The position numbers and the translations under genes are program-made. The notes under the pieces are model-generated. The model searched no databases, was not told the DNA's origin, and saw only the letters and a program-made list of their open reading frames with translations. A DNA stretch of 64,000 nt from Hydrocarboniphaga sp965279055 (GTDB lineage: Bacteria > Pseudomonadota > Gammaproteobacteria > Nevskiales > Nevskiaceae): NCBI RefSeq assembly GCF_965279055.1, contig NZ_OZ257125.1:1-64000 (forward strand), written 5' to 3'. This document shows positions 1 through 9,048 of the stretch, in pieces (position 1 is the stretch's first letter; each line of letters starts with the position of its first letter).

Positions 1-785
1 CCGCCGGCCGCACCACGATCAACGGCGAAGGCCTGCAGCACGAAGACGGCCACTCGCTGGTGATGGCTGGCCTGGTGCCGAACTGCAAGTCCTACGATCC
101 GGCCTTCGGCTACGAGCTGGCGGTGATCGTGCATCAGGGCCTGCGCGAGATGTATGTCGATCAGCAGGATCACTATTACTACCTGACGATCTACAACGAG
201 AACCACACGCACCCGGCGATGCCGGCCGGCGTCGAGAGCGGCATCATCAAGGGCCTGTACCTGTTCAAGGCCGAAGACAAGCCGAGCAAGACCCACGTGC
301 AGCTGATGGGCTCGGGCTCGATCATGCGCGAGGTCATCGCCGCCGCCGAGCTGCTGCGCGAGGAGTGGGGCGTGACCAGCGACGTGTGGAGCGCGCCGAG
401 CTTCAACGAACTCGCGCGCGACGGCCGCGAAGTCGAGCGCTGGAATCTGCTGAACCCGACCAAGCCGCAAAAGAAGAGCTATGTCGCCGAATGCCTGGGT
501 GGCATGACCGGCCCGGTGATTGCGGCGACCGACTGGGTACGCGCCTATGCCGAGAGCATTCGCCCGTATCTGAGCGCTCCGTATCATGTGCTCGGCACCG
601 ACGGTTTCGGCCGCTCCGACAACCGTCCGGCGCTGCGCGATTTCTTCGAGGTGGACCGGCGCTGGATCGTGGTCAAGTCGCTGGCGGCGCTGGCGGAACA
701 GAAGCTGATTTCGAGCGAGAAAGTCACGCAGGCGATCAAGATCTACGGCATCAAGCCGAATCGCGCCGCGCCCTGGACCGTATAA
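1..785 (+). CDS. aceE: Pyruvate dehydrogenase E1 component, 3' part
   Basis: This is the last ~260 codons of the thiamine-diphosphate E1 subunit, which decarboxylates pyruvate and passes the acetyl group to the lipoyl arms of AceF. The frame is already open at base 3 and the gene runs off the left edge, so no start is visible. The stretch NGEGLQHEDGHS and the later LGTDGFGRSDNRPALRDFFEVD-type ending are characteristic of the large homodimeric E1 found with AceF in Gammaproteobacteria, not of the two-chain E1. The stop (TAA, 783-785) lies 18 bases before the aceF start, so the two are almost certainly one operon. No lipoamide dehydrogenase gene follows aceF here, so that subunit must be encoded elsewhere. 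Confidence 0.95.
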   Translation, partial: AGRTTINGEGLQHEDGHSLVMAGLVPNCKSYDPAFGYELAVIVHQGLREMYVDQQDHYYYLTIYNENHTHPAMPAGVESGIIKGLYLFKAEDKPSKTHVQLMGSGSIMREVIAAAELLREEWGVTSDVWSAPSFNELARDGREVERWNLLNPTKPQKKSYVAECLGGMTGPVIAATDWVRAYAESIRPYLSAPYHVLGTDGFGRSDNRPALRDFFEVDRRWIVVKSLAALAEQKLISSEKVTQAIKIYGIKPNRAAPWTV

Positions 786-803
786 GAAAAACAAGGACGC
801 ACG

Positions 804-2462
804 ATGGCGAAGCTTGAAATCAAGGTCCCCGATATCGGCGACAGCAAAGACGTGCCGGTGATCGAGCTGCTGGTGAAAGTCGGCGACACCGTGGCCAAGG
901 AACAGTCGCTGATCGTGCTCGAATCCGACAAGGCGACGATGGAAGTGCCGGCGCCGGAAGCCGGCGTGATCAAGAGCCTGTCGATCAAGGTCGGCGACAA
1001 GGTGTCGCAGGGCACGCTGATCGGCGAGATCGAAACCGAGGCGGCCGCCGAGAAGAAGCCGGCGGAAGAAAAGAAAGCCGAAGCCGCGCCCAAGCCGAAA
1101 GCCGCCGAAGCGCCAGCGGCGCCGGCCGCCAAGCCGGCAGAGCCGGCCAAGACCAAGTCCGCGCCTTCGACTTTAGAAGTGAAGATTCCCGACATCGGCG
1201 ACTACCAGGGCGTGCCGGTGATCGAGGTGCTGGTCAAGGACGGCGACACCGTTAGCGCCGAACAGGCGCTGCTGGTGCTGGAAACCGACAAGGCGACGAT
1301 GGAAGTGCCGAGCCCCGGCGCTGGCGTCGTGCAGGGCTTCAAGATCAAGGTCGGGGATAAGGTTTCGAAGGGTGATGCGGTTTGTACCTTGCAGGGCGAA
1401 GCAACTTCCCCTCTCCCTCCGGGAGAGGGGCCGGGGGTGAGGGACTCGCAGGCTCAAACTAGCTCAAGCCCTGAGAGTCCCTCACCCGTCGCTGCGCGAC
1501 ACCCTCTCCCGGAGGGAGAGGGGAAAAACGAAACCCCGCAGGCCTCCAGCGGCAAACCCGGCGAACTCCCTTACGCCGGCCCGGCGACGCGCAAGTTCGC
1601 ACGCGAACTCGGCGTCGATCTGGCCCAGGTCAAGGGCAGCGGCCAGCGCGGCCGTATCGTCATCGAAGACGTGCAGGGCTTCGTCAAGCAGACGCTCGCG
1701 GCGCCGCCCGCGGCCGCGGGCGCCAGCGGCGGCAGCGGCATTCCGCCGATTCCGGCGCAGGATTTCAGCGTTTTCGGCGACATCGAAACCGTGCCGCTGG
1801 CGCGCATCCGCAAGCTGTCGGCGGCGCACTTGCACCGCGCCTGGGTCAACATTCCGCACGTCACCCAGACCGACGACGCCGATATCACCGAGCTCGAAGA
1901 TTTCCGCAAATCCGCCAGCACCGACACCGGCGTCAAGCTGACGCTGCTGCCGTTCGTGATGAAGGCGGTCGAGAAGGCGATGCAGGCGCATCCGGATTTC
2001 AACAGCTCGCTGTCGCCCGACGGCGCCAGCCTGATCAAGAAGAAATATCTGCACATCGGCTTCGCCGCTGACACGCCCAACGGCCTGGTCGTGCCGGTGG
2101 TGCGCGACGTCGACAAAAAAGGCATCGTGCAGCTCGCTTACGAGTGCGCGGAGCTGGCCAAGAAGGCACGCGACGGCAAGCTCAAGCCGGACGAAATGAA
2201 AGGCGGCTGCTTCTCGATCAGCAGCCTCGGCGGCATCGGCGGCGGCTACTTCACGCCGATCGTCAACGCACCGGAAGTCGCGATCCTCGGCGTCTCCCGC
2301 GGCGTGATGAAGCCGGTCTGGGACGGCAAGGCGTTCCAGCCGCGGCTGATGCTGCCGCTGTCGCTGAGCTATGACCACCGCGTCATCGACGGCGCGCTCG
2401 GCGCGCGCTTCATCGTCCTGCTGACCAAGCTGCTCGGTGATCTGCGGCGGCTGGCGCTGTAG
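804..2462 (+). CDS. aceF: Dihydrolipoyllysine acetyltransferase (PDH E2) with repeat-derived linker
   Basis: The 552-residue E2 core of pyruvate dehydrogenase moves acetyl groups from E1 to coenzyme A. Two lipoyl domains occupy about residues 1-80 and 122-198, each with the DKATMEVP motif (lipoyl lysines about K43 and K163). A peripheral-subunit-binding domain lies near 256-292, and the catalytic domain fills the C-terminus with the DHRVIDG motif (H525, D529). The linker between lipoyl domain 2 and the binding domain is odd. Residues 202-241 are encoded exactly by a copy of an otherwise intergenic 120-base palindromic repeat (1406-1525), inserted in frame (120 = 40 codons), giving a Pro/Ser/Gly-rich stretch. 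The domains on either side look intact, so the enzyme is probably functional. Confidence 0.96.
   Translation: MAKLEIKVPDIGDSKDVPVIELLVKVGDTVAKEQSLIVLESDKATMEVPAPEAGVIKSLSIKVGDKVSQGTLIGEIETEAAAEKKPAEEKKAEAAPKPKAAEAPAAPAAKPAEPAKTKSAPSTLEVKIPDIGDYQGVPVIEVLVKDGDTVSAEQALLVLETDKATMEVPSPGAGVVQGFKIKVGDKVSKGDAVCTLQGEATSPLPPGEGPGVRDSQAQTSSSPESPSPVAARHPLPEGEGKNETPQASSGKPGELPYAGPATRKFARELGVDLAQVKGSGQRGRIVIEDVQGFVKQTLAAPPAAAGASGGSGIPPIPAQDFSVFGDIETVPLARIRKLSAAHLHRAWVNIPHVTQTDDADITELEDFRKSASTDTGVKLTLLPFVMKAVEKAMQAHPDFNSSLSPDGASLIKKKYLHIGFAADTPNGLVVPVVRDVDKKGIVQLAYECAELAKKARDGKLKPDEMKGGCFSISSLGGIGGGYFTPIVNAPEVAILGVSRGVMKPVWDGKAFQPRLMLPLSLSYDHRVIDGALGARFIVLLTKLLGDLRRLAL
1406..1525. repeat. Palindromic repeat family 1, copy A, inside aceF
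   Basis: The ends are near-perfect inverted arms, each itself a small hairpin built from CCCTCTCCCTCCGGGAGAGG. Inner arms (GGTGAGGGACTC / GAGTCCCTCACC) are also complementary. The same architecture occurs in three other places in this window (38236-38351, 43844-43960, 62440-62543), all intergenic or at a gene end. This copy lies wholly inside the aceF reading frame and adds 40 codons without a stop. Confidence 0.9.
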
Positions 2463-2485
2463 CGATCCGGCCTGGCTGGCTGCTC

Positions 2486-3211
2486 ATGATCAAAGCCTGG
2501 CATCTGCTGTTTGCCGTCGGTTCACTGGTGCCCGGCGACCCAGCCTATGCTGCCGGGCCAGTACAGAGCTGCAAGCTGCTGAGCTTCAGCGGCGAAGTGG
2601 CTGGCGAGCAGGATTACGTTCGCGAAATCGGCGGCGGCCTGAGTTTCGTGATGAACGCGATCGCCGATCACGGCGGCTGGGATTTCGACATCGGCGAGCA
2701 CAACGTCTACGCGCTGAATCCGCCGTATCGCTTCGGCAATTGGTTGTATCAGATCAGCACCGGGTACGCGCGGCTTGCACAGGATGTCGCGGAGAAAGGC
2801 ACGAAGAATCGCTTTTGGTTCCTGCTGCGCAGCGATCAGCAACAGGAAGTCGATGCGGCGCTGGAGATGATCCTGTGGCCGGGCGCCGCCGGCATCCAGG
2901 ACGCGCAGACTGTCGGCCTGAATAAGCTCGCGGCGCTGGAGAAAAGCGTCGGCGAATTCCATATCGTCGATTCCGAGCTGGTTTCAGGCACGCACCGCGC
3001 CGGCGAGCCGATCCGGGACGACGAAGATGACGCGAAGGCCTTCGGCCAGATCCTGCGCCTGAAATTCACCGTCAGGCTCAACGTGCCGGCTGGTTTCAAG
3101 CCGGCGCCGGGGCTAGCGGTGCAGCGTGTTCCTTGCCCGGACACGCGGTGGTGGAGTGTCACGGACTCATTCGTCGAGCCCCCCGCGGTCGACGGTCGCG
3201 TCGAAAAATGA
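2486..3211 (+). CDS. Secreted protein of unknown function
   Basis: I do not recognise this 241-residue protein. It opens with a short hydrophobic segment (WHLLFAVGSLV) followed by AYAA, consistent with a signal peptide cut near residue 23, so it is probably periplasmic or secreted. The mature part has few cysteines, includes an aromatic-rich region around residues 85-120, and ends in a basic, low-complexity tail. The gene starts 24 bases after aceF and could be cotranscribed with it, but nothing else ties it to pyruvate metabolism. The last ~35 codons look less protein-like than the rest, so the true protein may have been extended at its end. No RNA gene or repeat is evident in the 164 bases that follow. 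Confidence 0.6.
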   Translation: MIKAWHLLFAVGSLVPGDPAYAAGPVQSCKLLSFSGEVAGEQDYVREIGGGLSFVMNAIADHGGWDFDIGEHNVYALNPPYRFGNWLYQISTGYARLAQDVAEKGTKNRFWFLLRSDQQQEVDAALEMILWPGAAGIQDAQTVGLNKLAALEKSVGEFHIVDSELVSGTHRAGEPIRDDEDDAKAFGQILRLKFTVRLNVPAGFKPAPGLAVQRVPCPDTRWWSVTDSFVEPPAVDGRVEK

Positions 3212-3375
3212 AAGCGCGTTGCCGCACGGCGGGCGGACTAACGAAAGCATGGGACGCGTACCCGTTCGTCAGCCATTACAATCTCGGCAAGGGAAAGGGC
3301 CGCAATCGGTTCGTTTTCTGCATCGGCAACAAAAAATAACCGTCAAGACCGCGTAGCGGCTGTAAGGGGAAGAGC

Positions 3376-6300
3376 GTGTCCAGCATTCGCAAGATTCTCG
3401 TCGCCAACCGTTCCGAAATCGCGATTCGCGTGATGCGCGCCGCAGCCGAGATGGGCATCAAGACGGTGGCGATTTACGCCAACGAGGATCGCTTCGCGCT
3501 GCATCGCTTCAAGGCCGACGAAAGCTATCGCGTCGGCGAAGGCAAGAAGCCGATCGCCGCCTACCTCGATATCGACGGCATCATCCGCATCGCCAAGATG
3601 GCCAAGGTCGATGCGATCCATCCCGGCTACGGCTTTTTGTCGGAGAACCCGGACTTCGCCGAGGCCTGCGCCGCCGCCGGCATCCTGTTCATCGGCCCGA
3701 CGCCGCAGGTGATGCGCACGCTCGGCAACAAGGTCGCCGCGCGCAATGCCGCGACCGCGGCCGGCGTGCCGGTGATGCCGGCGACCACGCCGTTGCCGGC
3801 CGATATCGAGGCCTGCAAGAAAATGGCGCTGGACGTCGGCTACCCGCTGATGCTGAAAGCCAGCTGGGGCGGCGGCGGACGCGGCATGCGCGTGATCGAA
3901 ACCGAGGCCGACCTGCCGGGCAATATCGACATCGCGCGGCGCGAAGCCGCGGCCGCGTTCGGCAACGACGAGGTGTATCTGGAGAAGCTGGTGCGCCGCG
4001 CGCGCCACGTCGAAGTGCAGATCATGGGCGACCGCCACGGCAAGCTGGTGCACCTGTTCGAGCGCGACTGCTCGGTGCAGCGGCGCAACCAGAAAGTCGT
4101 CGAGCGTGCGCCGGCGCCTTATCTCGACGAAGCGACGCGCCAGGATCTGTGCGAGAGCGCGTTGAAGCTCGGCCGCGCGGTGAATTACACGCATGCCGGC
4201 ACCGTCGAGTTCCTGATGGACGCCGACACCGGCAAGTTCTATTTCATCGAGGTCAATCCGCGCATCCAGGTCGAGCACACGGTCACCGAGCAGGTCACCG
4301 GCATCGACATCGTCAAGGCGCAGATCCGCATCTGCCAGGGCGCGCATATCGGCAGCACCGCCGGCGTGCCGGAGCAGGCTGACATTCGCCTGAACGGCCA
4401 CGCGCTGCAGTGCCGCGTGACCACGGAAGATCCGGAGAACAATTTCACGCCGGACTACGGCCGCCTCAGCGTGTATCGCAGCGCCGCCGGTTTCGGCCTG
4501 CGTCTCGACGGCGGCACCGCGTATGCCGGCGCCATCATCACGCCGTATTACGACTCGCTGCTGGTGAAGGTCACGGCCTGGGCGCAGAGCGCCGACGAGG
4601 CGATTCACCGCATGGACCGCGCGCTGCGCGAGTTCCGCATTCGCGGGCTGTCGACGAATCTGCAGTTCCTCGAAAACGTGATCAACCATCCCGATTTCAT
4701 CAACGGGGACGTCATCACCAAGTTCATCGACAACACGCCGGAGCTGTTCAACTTCAAGAAGCGCCGCGATCGCGCGTCCAAGCTACTGCGTTTCCTCGGC
4801 GAAACCACCTTGCGCGGCAATCCGGAGATGAAGGGCCGCCGCATGCCGGAAGGCGAGTTTGCGCTGCCGGTGATGCCGGACTGCGACCTGCTCGCGCCGG
4901 TGCCGAAAGGCACCCGCGACAAGTTCAAGGAACTCGGCGCCAGCGGCTTCGCCTCGTGGATGAAGGCGCAGCCGCAGGTACTGCTGACCGACACGACGAT
5001 GCGCGACGCGCACCAGAGCCTGTTCGCGACGCGCATGCGCACCACCGACATGGCGGTGATCGCGCCGTACTACGCGCGCATGCTGCCGGGCCTGTTCTCG
5101 ATGGAATGCTGGGGCGGCGCGACGTTCGACGTCGCGCTGCGATTCCTGAAAGAAGACCCCTGGGCGCGTCTGCACCAGCTGCGCGCGGCTGCGCCGAACG
5201 TGCTGTTCCAGATGCTGCTGCGCGCCAGCAACGCGGTCGGCTACACCAACTACTCGGACAACGTCGTCAAGTTCTTCGTGCAGCAGGCTGCCGCGAACGG
5301 CATCGACGTGTTCCGCGTATTCGACTCGCTGAACTGGGTCGAGAACATGCGCGTGGCGATGGACGCGGTGATCGAGAGCGGCGCGATCTGCGAAGGCACG
5401 ATCTGCTACACCGGCGACCTGTTCGACGCCGCGCGGCCCAAGTACAACCTGGCCTACTACGTGAAGATGGCCAAGGAGCTGGAGAAGGCCGGCGCTCACG
5501 TGCTCGGCATCAAGGACATGGCCGGCGTCTGCCGTCCGCGCGCTGCGAAAGAGCTGGTGCGCGTGTTGAAGCAGGAAGTCGGTCTGCCGATCCACTTCCA
5601 CACCCACGACACCAGCGGCATCGCCGCAGCCAGTGTGCTCGCGGCGATCGAGGCCGGTGTCGATGCGGTCGACGGCGCGCTCGATAGCATGAGCGGCCTG
5701 ACCTCGCAGCCGAACCTGTCGGCGATCGTCGCCGCGCTCGAAGGCACGGAGCGCGCGCCGAACGTGGATCTGAACGCGATGAAGTCGCTGAGCTTCTACT
5801 GGGAAGGCGTGCGCCGCTATTACGCGCCGTTCGAGGCCGACATCCGTAGCGGCACCTCGGATGTGTATCGCCACGAAATGCCGGGCGGCCAGTACACCAA
5901 TTTGCGCGAGCAGGCGCGCGCGATGGGCCTGGACCACCGCTGGCCCGAAGTCAGCCAGGCCTATGCCGACGTGAATCAATTGTTCGGCGACATCGTCAAG
6001 GTCACGCCGACCAGCAAGGTCGTCGGCGACATGGCGCTGTACATGGTCGCCAACGATCTGACGCCGGAAGAAGTGAAGGACCCGACGCGCGACATCGCGT
6101 TTCCCGAGTCGGTGATCTCGCTGATGAAGGGCGAACTCGGCTATCCGTCTGACGGTTTCCCGGCCGGGCTGCAGAAGAAAATCATCCGCGACGAGCCGGC
6201 GCTGCAGGGTCGCCCCGGCCTGAACCTGCCGCCGGTGGATCTGGAAGCCGCGCGCGGCGAAGCCGAGAAGGCGGTCGGCCACAAGGTCAGCGACACCGAA

Positions 6301-6816
6301 CTGGCCTCGTACCTGATGTACCCGAAGGTCTACAAGGATTACGCGACGCACCTGAAGACCTATGGCGACGTCAGCCAGCTGCCGACGCCGGTGTTTTTCT
6401 ACGGCCTGCGCGAGCAGCAGGAAGTGGCGATGGACCTGGAGCCGGGCAAGACCCTGCTGATCCGCCTGCAGGGCCGCACCGAGAACCTGGAAGAAGGCGA
6501 AGACAAGCTGTTCTTCGAACTCAACGGACAGCCGCGCCTGATCCGCGTCGCCAAGCTCGACGCCAAGAACAAGGCGGCGCTGCCGCGCGCCGAAGACGGC
6601 AATCTGAAACATATCGGCGCGCCGATGCCGGGCATGGTGGTCACCGTCGCCGTCAAGGCCGGGCAGAAAGTCGCCAAGGGCGATCCGCTGATTTCGATCG
6701 AGGCGATGAAGATGGAGACGCAGATCCGCGCCGACTTCGACGCGACGATCAAGCGCGTCGTCGCCACCAGCGGCCAGAGCGTGTCGGCCAAAGACCTGCT
6801 GATCGAGCTGGCCTGA
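3376..6816 (+). CDS. pyc: Pyruvate carboxylase, single-chain
   Basis: This 1146-residue biotin enzyme carboxylates pyruvate to oxaloacetate using ATP and bicarbonate, replenishing the TCA cycle. The order is biotin carboxylase with its ATP-grasp core (about 1-460; glycine loop WGGGGRGM near 168), carboxyltransferase (about 530-810; LTDTTMRDAHQS with metal-binding residues and the later HFHTHDTSG), allosteric/linker region, and C-terminal biotinyl domain with EAMKMET, whose biotinyl lysine is about K1112. The length is that of full alpha4 pyruvate carboxylases, not of the split two-subunit form common in pseudomonads. The GTG start at 3376 is supported by AAGGGG seven bases upstream. A small membrane protein gene follows after four bases. 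Confidence 0.96.
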   Translation: MSSIRKILVANRSEIAIRVMRAAAEMGIKTVAIYANEDRFALHRFKADESYRVGEGKKPIAAYLDIDGIIRIAKMAKVDAIHPGYGFLSENPDFAEACAAAGILFIGPTPQVMRTLGNKVAARNAATAAGVPVMPATTPLPADIEACKKMALDVGYPLMLKASWGGGGRGMRVIETEADLPGNIDIARREAAAAFGNDEVYLEKLVRRARHVEVQIMGDRHGKLVHLFERDCSVQRRNQKVVERAPAPYLDEATRQDLCESALKLGRAVNYTHAGTVEFLMDADTGKFYFIEVNPRIQVEHTVTEQVTGIDIVKAQIRICQGAHIGSTAGVPEQADIRLNGHALQCRVTTEDPENNFTPDYGRLSVYRSAAGFGLRLDGGTAYAGAIITPYYDSLLVKVTAWAQSADEAIHRMDRALREFRIRGLSTNLQFLENVINHPDFINGDVITKFIDNTPELFNFKKRRDRASKLLRFLGETTLRGNPEMKGRRMPEGEFALPVMPDCDLLAPVPKGTRDKFKELGASGFASWMKAQPQVLLTDTTMRDAHQSLFATRMRTTDMAVIAPYYARMLPGLFSMECWGGATFDVALRFLKEDPWARLHQLRAAAPNVLFQMLLRASNAVGYTNYSDNVVKFFVQQAAANGIDVFRVFDSLNWVENMRVAMDAVIESGAICEGTICYTGDLFDAARPKYNLAYYVKMAKELEKAGAHVLGIKDMAGVCRPRAAKELVRVLKQEVGLPIHFHTHDTSGIAAASVLAAIEAGVDAVDGALDSMSGLTSQPNLSAIVAALEGTERAPNVDLNAMKSLSFYWEGVRRYYAPFEADIRSGTSDVYRHEMPGGQYTNLREQARAMGLDHRWPEVSQAYADVNQLFGDIVKVTPTSKVVGDMALYMVANDLTPEEVKDPTRDIAFPESVISLMKGELGYPSDGFPAGLQKKIIRDEPALQGRPGLNLPPVDLEAARGEAEKAVGHKVSDTELASYLMYPKVYKDYATHLKTYGDVSQLPTPVFFYGLREQQEVAMDLEPGKTLLIRLQGRTENLEEGEDKLFFELNGQPRLIRVAKLDAKNKAALPRAEDGNLKHIGAPMPGMVVTVAVKAGQKVAKGDPLISIEAMKMETQIRADFDATIKRVVATSGQSVSAKDLLIELA

Positions 6817-6820
6817 GGCG

Positions 6821-7228
6821 ATGCCCGAGGTCAGCCTGTTCCGGCTCTATCTGCTGCGGGCGATGTACCTGTTGATCGCCGTCGGCCTCGCTTTCACGGT
6901 GTGGCCTTCGATCCTCGCGCCGAGCTCCAGTGTCGCCAACGCGAACACCGTGATCCGCTCACTGCTCGGCGCACTCGCGGTGATGGCCCTGCTGGGCCTG
7001 CGTTACCCGCTGCAGATGCTGCCGATCCTGCTGTTCGAGCTGCTGTGGAAACTGATCTGGGTACTCGCCTTCGCGCTGCGCATGTGGCGCGATACCGGCC
7101 TGGACGATTACGCCAGCGAGACGTTGTTCGCGTGCATGATGGGCGTGGTGCTGGTGCCGATCGTGATGCCGTGGCGGTATGTGTTTACGCGCTATTTCGG
7201 AGCGCCGGGTGATCGCTGGCGTAACTGA
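6821..7228 (+). CDS. Small integral membrane protein, unknown function
   Basis: The 135-residue product is strongly hydrophobic, with about four predicted membrane segments (near residues 8-30, 44-62, 64-84 and 101-120) separated by short loops. It has no catalytic motif I recognise. The start lies four bases after the pyc stop, so it is probably cotranscribed with pyc. The 3' end overlaps the beginning of the following esterase gene by about 20 bases, which suggests translational coupling. I cannot assign a function. Confidence 0.75.
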   Translation: MPEVSLFRLYLLRAMYLLIAVGLAFTVWPSILAPSSSVANANTVIRSLLGALAVMALLGLRYPLQMLPILLFELLWKLIWVLAFALRMWRDTGLDDYASETLFACMMGVVLVPIVMPWRYVFTRYFGAPGDRWRN

Positions 7229-8159
7229 TCGCCGGCATCGGCGCCCGGCCGCCTGGCGGCTGCTGCTCGCGCTGATGGCGGTGTTCGGCACGGCCGTCGC
7301 CGACGATGGCGGCGCCGACCGGCACACGCTGCGCTATCGCGATGTCGATCGCGCCTATCTGCTGCGCCTGCCGGCGGCTCGGCTTGACCGCAGCAGGCCA
7401 CTGCCCTTGCTGATCGTGCTGCACGGCGGTGGCGGCAATGCCGACAACGCCGAGCGCATGACCGGCTTCACGCCGATTGCGCGGCAGCAGGGCTTCATCG
7501 TCGTCTATCCCGAAGGCAGTGGCCGCCTGAAGGACCGTCTGCTGACCTGGAATGCGAAGCACTGCTGTGGTTATGCGATGCGAGAGAAAGTCGACGACGT
7601 CGGCTTCATCGATGCGCTGATCGCGCAGCTGAGCCGCGATTACCCGGTCGATGCGCATCGCATCTACGCGACCGGCATGTCCAACGGCGCGATGATGGCG
7701 CACCGCCTCGGCGCCGAACTGCCGCAGCGCTTCGCGGCGATCGCGACCGTCGTCGGCACCGTGTTCGGCGACGAGGTCGTGCCGAAGTCGCCGGTGTCGG
7801 CGCTGATGATCAACGGCATGCTCGACCATCACGTGCCCTATCTCGGCGGCCCGCCCGGTGGTCCGGGTGCACGAATCGGCTCCTGGGACGGCACGCCGAC
7901 TCAGCCGGCGCTGGCGCAGGCCGCGTTCTGGGCCCGGGCCGACGGCTGTGAGCCAAGCCCGCAGCAGCAGGACCGCGGCGCGGTGATCGTCTGGAGCCAT
8001 CGCTGCCCCGATGGTCGCGCGGTCGAGCTGCAGCTGGTCAAGGACAACGGCCACGCCTGGCCCGGCGGCGAACGCGGCAGCGATCGTGGCGATACGCCGA
8101 GCACCGCGATCAAGGCCAGCAGCGTGATCTGGACCTTCTTCGCCGCGCATCCGCGCTGA
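7209..8159 (+). CDS. Secreted PHB depolymerase/LpqC-type esterase
   Basis: This is an alpha/beta-hydrolase of the poly(3-hydroxybutyrate) depolymerase/feruloyl-esterase-like family, about 316 residues. Visible hallmarks are the oxyanion-hole HGGGG (preceded by LLIVL), the nucleophile motif GMSNGAMM carrying the catalytic serine, and a C-terminal NGHAWPGG with the catalytic histidine. The GTG at 7209 is preferred because it gives a basic n-region (RRHRRPAAW) followed by a hydrophobic core ending in AVA, a good signal peptide. An upstream start at 7179 would add a non-signal-like extension. The product should be periplasmic or secreted. Substrate (polyester oligomer, aryl ester or other) cannot be told from sequence. 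Confidence 0.85.
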   Translation: MIAGVTDRRHRRPAAWRLLLALMAVFGTAVADDGGADRHTLRYRDVDRAYLLRLPAARLDRSRPLPLLIVLHGGGGNADNAERMTGFTPIARQQGFIVVYPEGSGRLKDRLLTWNAKHCCGYAMREKVDDVGFIDALIAQLSRDYPVDAHRIYATGMSNGAMMAHRLGAELPQRFAAIATVVGTVFGDEVVPKSPVSALMINGMLDHHVPYLGGPPGGPGARIGSWDGTPTQPALAQAAFWARADGCEPSPQQQDRGAVIVWSHRCPDGRAVELQLVKDNGHAWPGGERGSDRGDTPSTAIKASSVIWTFFAAHPR

Positions 8160-8259
8160 TCGAATCAGCAGCGGGTATTGCCCGCGATTTGACACTCGCG
8201 GCAGCGTTCAGTACATCAAGGCGGCCGCTTCATCAACGTTGTTGCATCGGGGCTCCAAC

Positions 8260-8646
8260 ATGATCGACCACACCGGTGTCAGCGCCCGCGATTTCCAGCG
8301 CAGCAAGGCGTTCTATACGCGGGCGCTGGCGCCGATCGGCTACGTGCTGCTGGTGGAAGTGCCGGCGGAAAAGACCGGGCATGGCGATGCGGCCGGTTTC
8401 GGTGTGCCGCCGAAGCCGGATTTCTGGGTCGGCGCCGGCGTGCCGAACGTGCCGCCGATACACGTCGCGTTCCGCGTCGAAAGCCGTGCCGAGGTCAATG
8501 CGTTTCACGCGGCGGCGATCGCGGCTGGAGGCCGCGACAACGGGCCGCCGGGAATTCGCGCGCACTATCATCCGCACTACTACGGCGCCTTCGTGCTGGA
8601 TCCCGACGGACACAACATCGAAGTGGTCTGCCACGCCGCGTTGTGA
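8260..8646 (+). CDS. VOC/glyoxalase-fold protein
   Basis: A 128-residue vicinal-oxygen-chelate protein. It begins MIDHTGVSARDFQRSKAFY and ends FVLDPDGHNIEVVCH, the usual pairing of the first metal histidine and the last metal-binding Glu in this fold. Many such single-domain proteins are glyoxalase-like lyases, dioxygenases or antibiotic-binding proteins, and the sequence does not distinguish these. The ATG at 8260 is chosen over one seven codons upstream because family members start directly with the first beta strand. The neighbours offer no pathway context. Confidence 0.85.
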   Translation: MIDHTGVSARDFQRSKAFYTRALAPIGYVLLVEVPAEKTGHGDAAGFGVPPKPDFWVGAGVPNVPPIHVAFRVESRAEVNAFHAAAIAAGGRDNGPPGIRAHYHPHYYGAFVLDPDGHNIEVVCHAAL

Positions 8647-8729
8647 AGGCGAGGCCGCGGGCGCTGCTTTACGCGGCAAGCCGACGGCTGTAGAACAGGC
8701 GCTCCAGCCCTGCGCCGCCGGAGTGCGCC

Positions 8730-8996
8730 ATGTGCCGCAACATCAGGACGCTGTTCAACTTCGAGCCGCCGGCAAGCGAGGACGAAATTCGCGCGGCCTC
8801 GCTGCAGTTCGTGCGCAAGCTCAGCGGCTTCAATGCGCCGTCGAAGATCAACCAGGCGGCGTTCGATGAGGCGGTCGAGCAGGTCAGCGCCGCCGCCGAA
8901 AAACTGATCCGCTCGCTGGTGACGCTGGCGCCGCCGAAGGACCGCGAGATCGAGCGCGCCCGCGCCGCAGCGTTGTCGGCGAAGCGCTTCGCCTAG
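8730..8996 (+). CDS. DUF2277 family protein
   Basis: An 88-residue protein with the characteristic opening MCRNIRTLFNFEPPA and the following helix-rich region with VRKLSGFNAPSK, recognised as the small DUF2277 family. The family is widespread in proteobacteria and actinobacteria and has no established function that I know of. It is cytosolic (no signal peptide or membrane segment). The start is the only ATG giving the conserved MCRNI motif. It sits alone between the VOC gene and the M28 peptidase, all on the same strand, with 50-80 base gaps. Confidence 0.85.
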   Translation: MCRNIRTLFNFEPPASEDEIRAASLQFVRKLSGFNAPSKINQAAFDEAVEQVSAAAEKLIRSLVTLAPPKDREIERARAAALSAKRFA

Positions 8997-9048
8997 CTGC
9001 CGGTATGAGCCTTGCGATACAGAACGCCTCTTTCGGATCGAGGTAAAC

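Noticed and set aside
3133..3339. Small ORF between the unknown secreted protein and pyc
   Set aside because: It overlaps the end of the upstream gene, has a basic low-complexity sequence and no recognisable ribosome binding site.
3343..6612. Long minus-strand frames opposite pyc
   Set aside because: Pyruvate carboxylase is unambiguous over the whole stretch, and the opposite frames are His/Arg/Ala-rich shadows.
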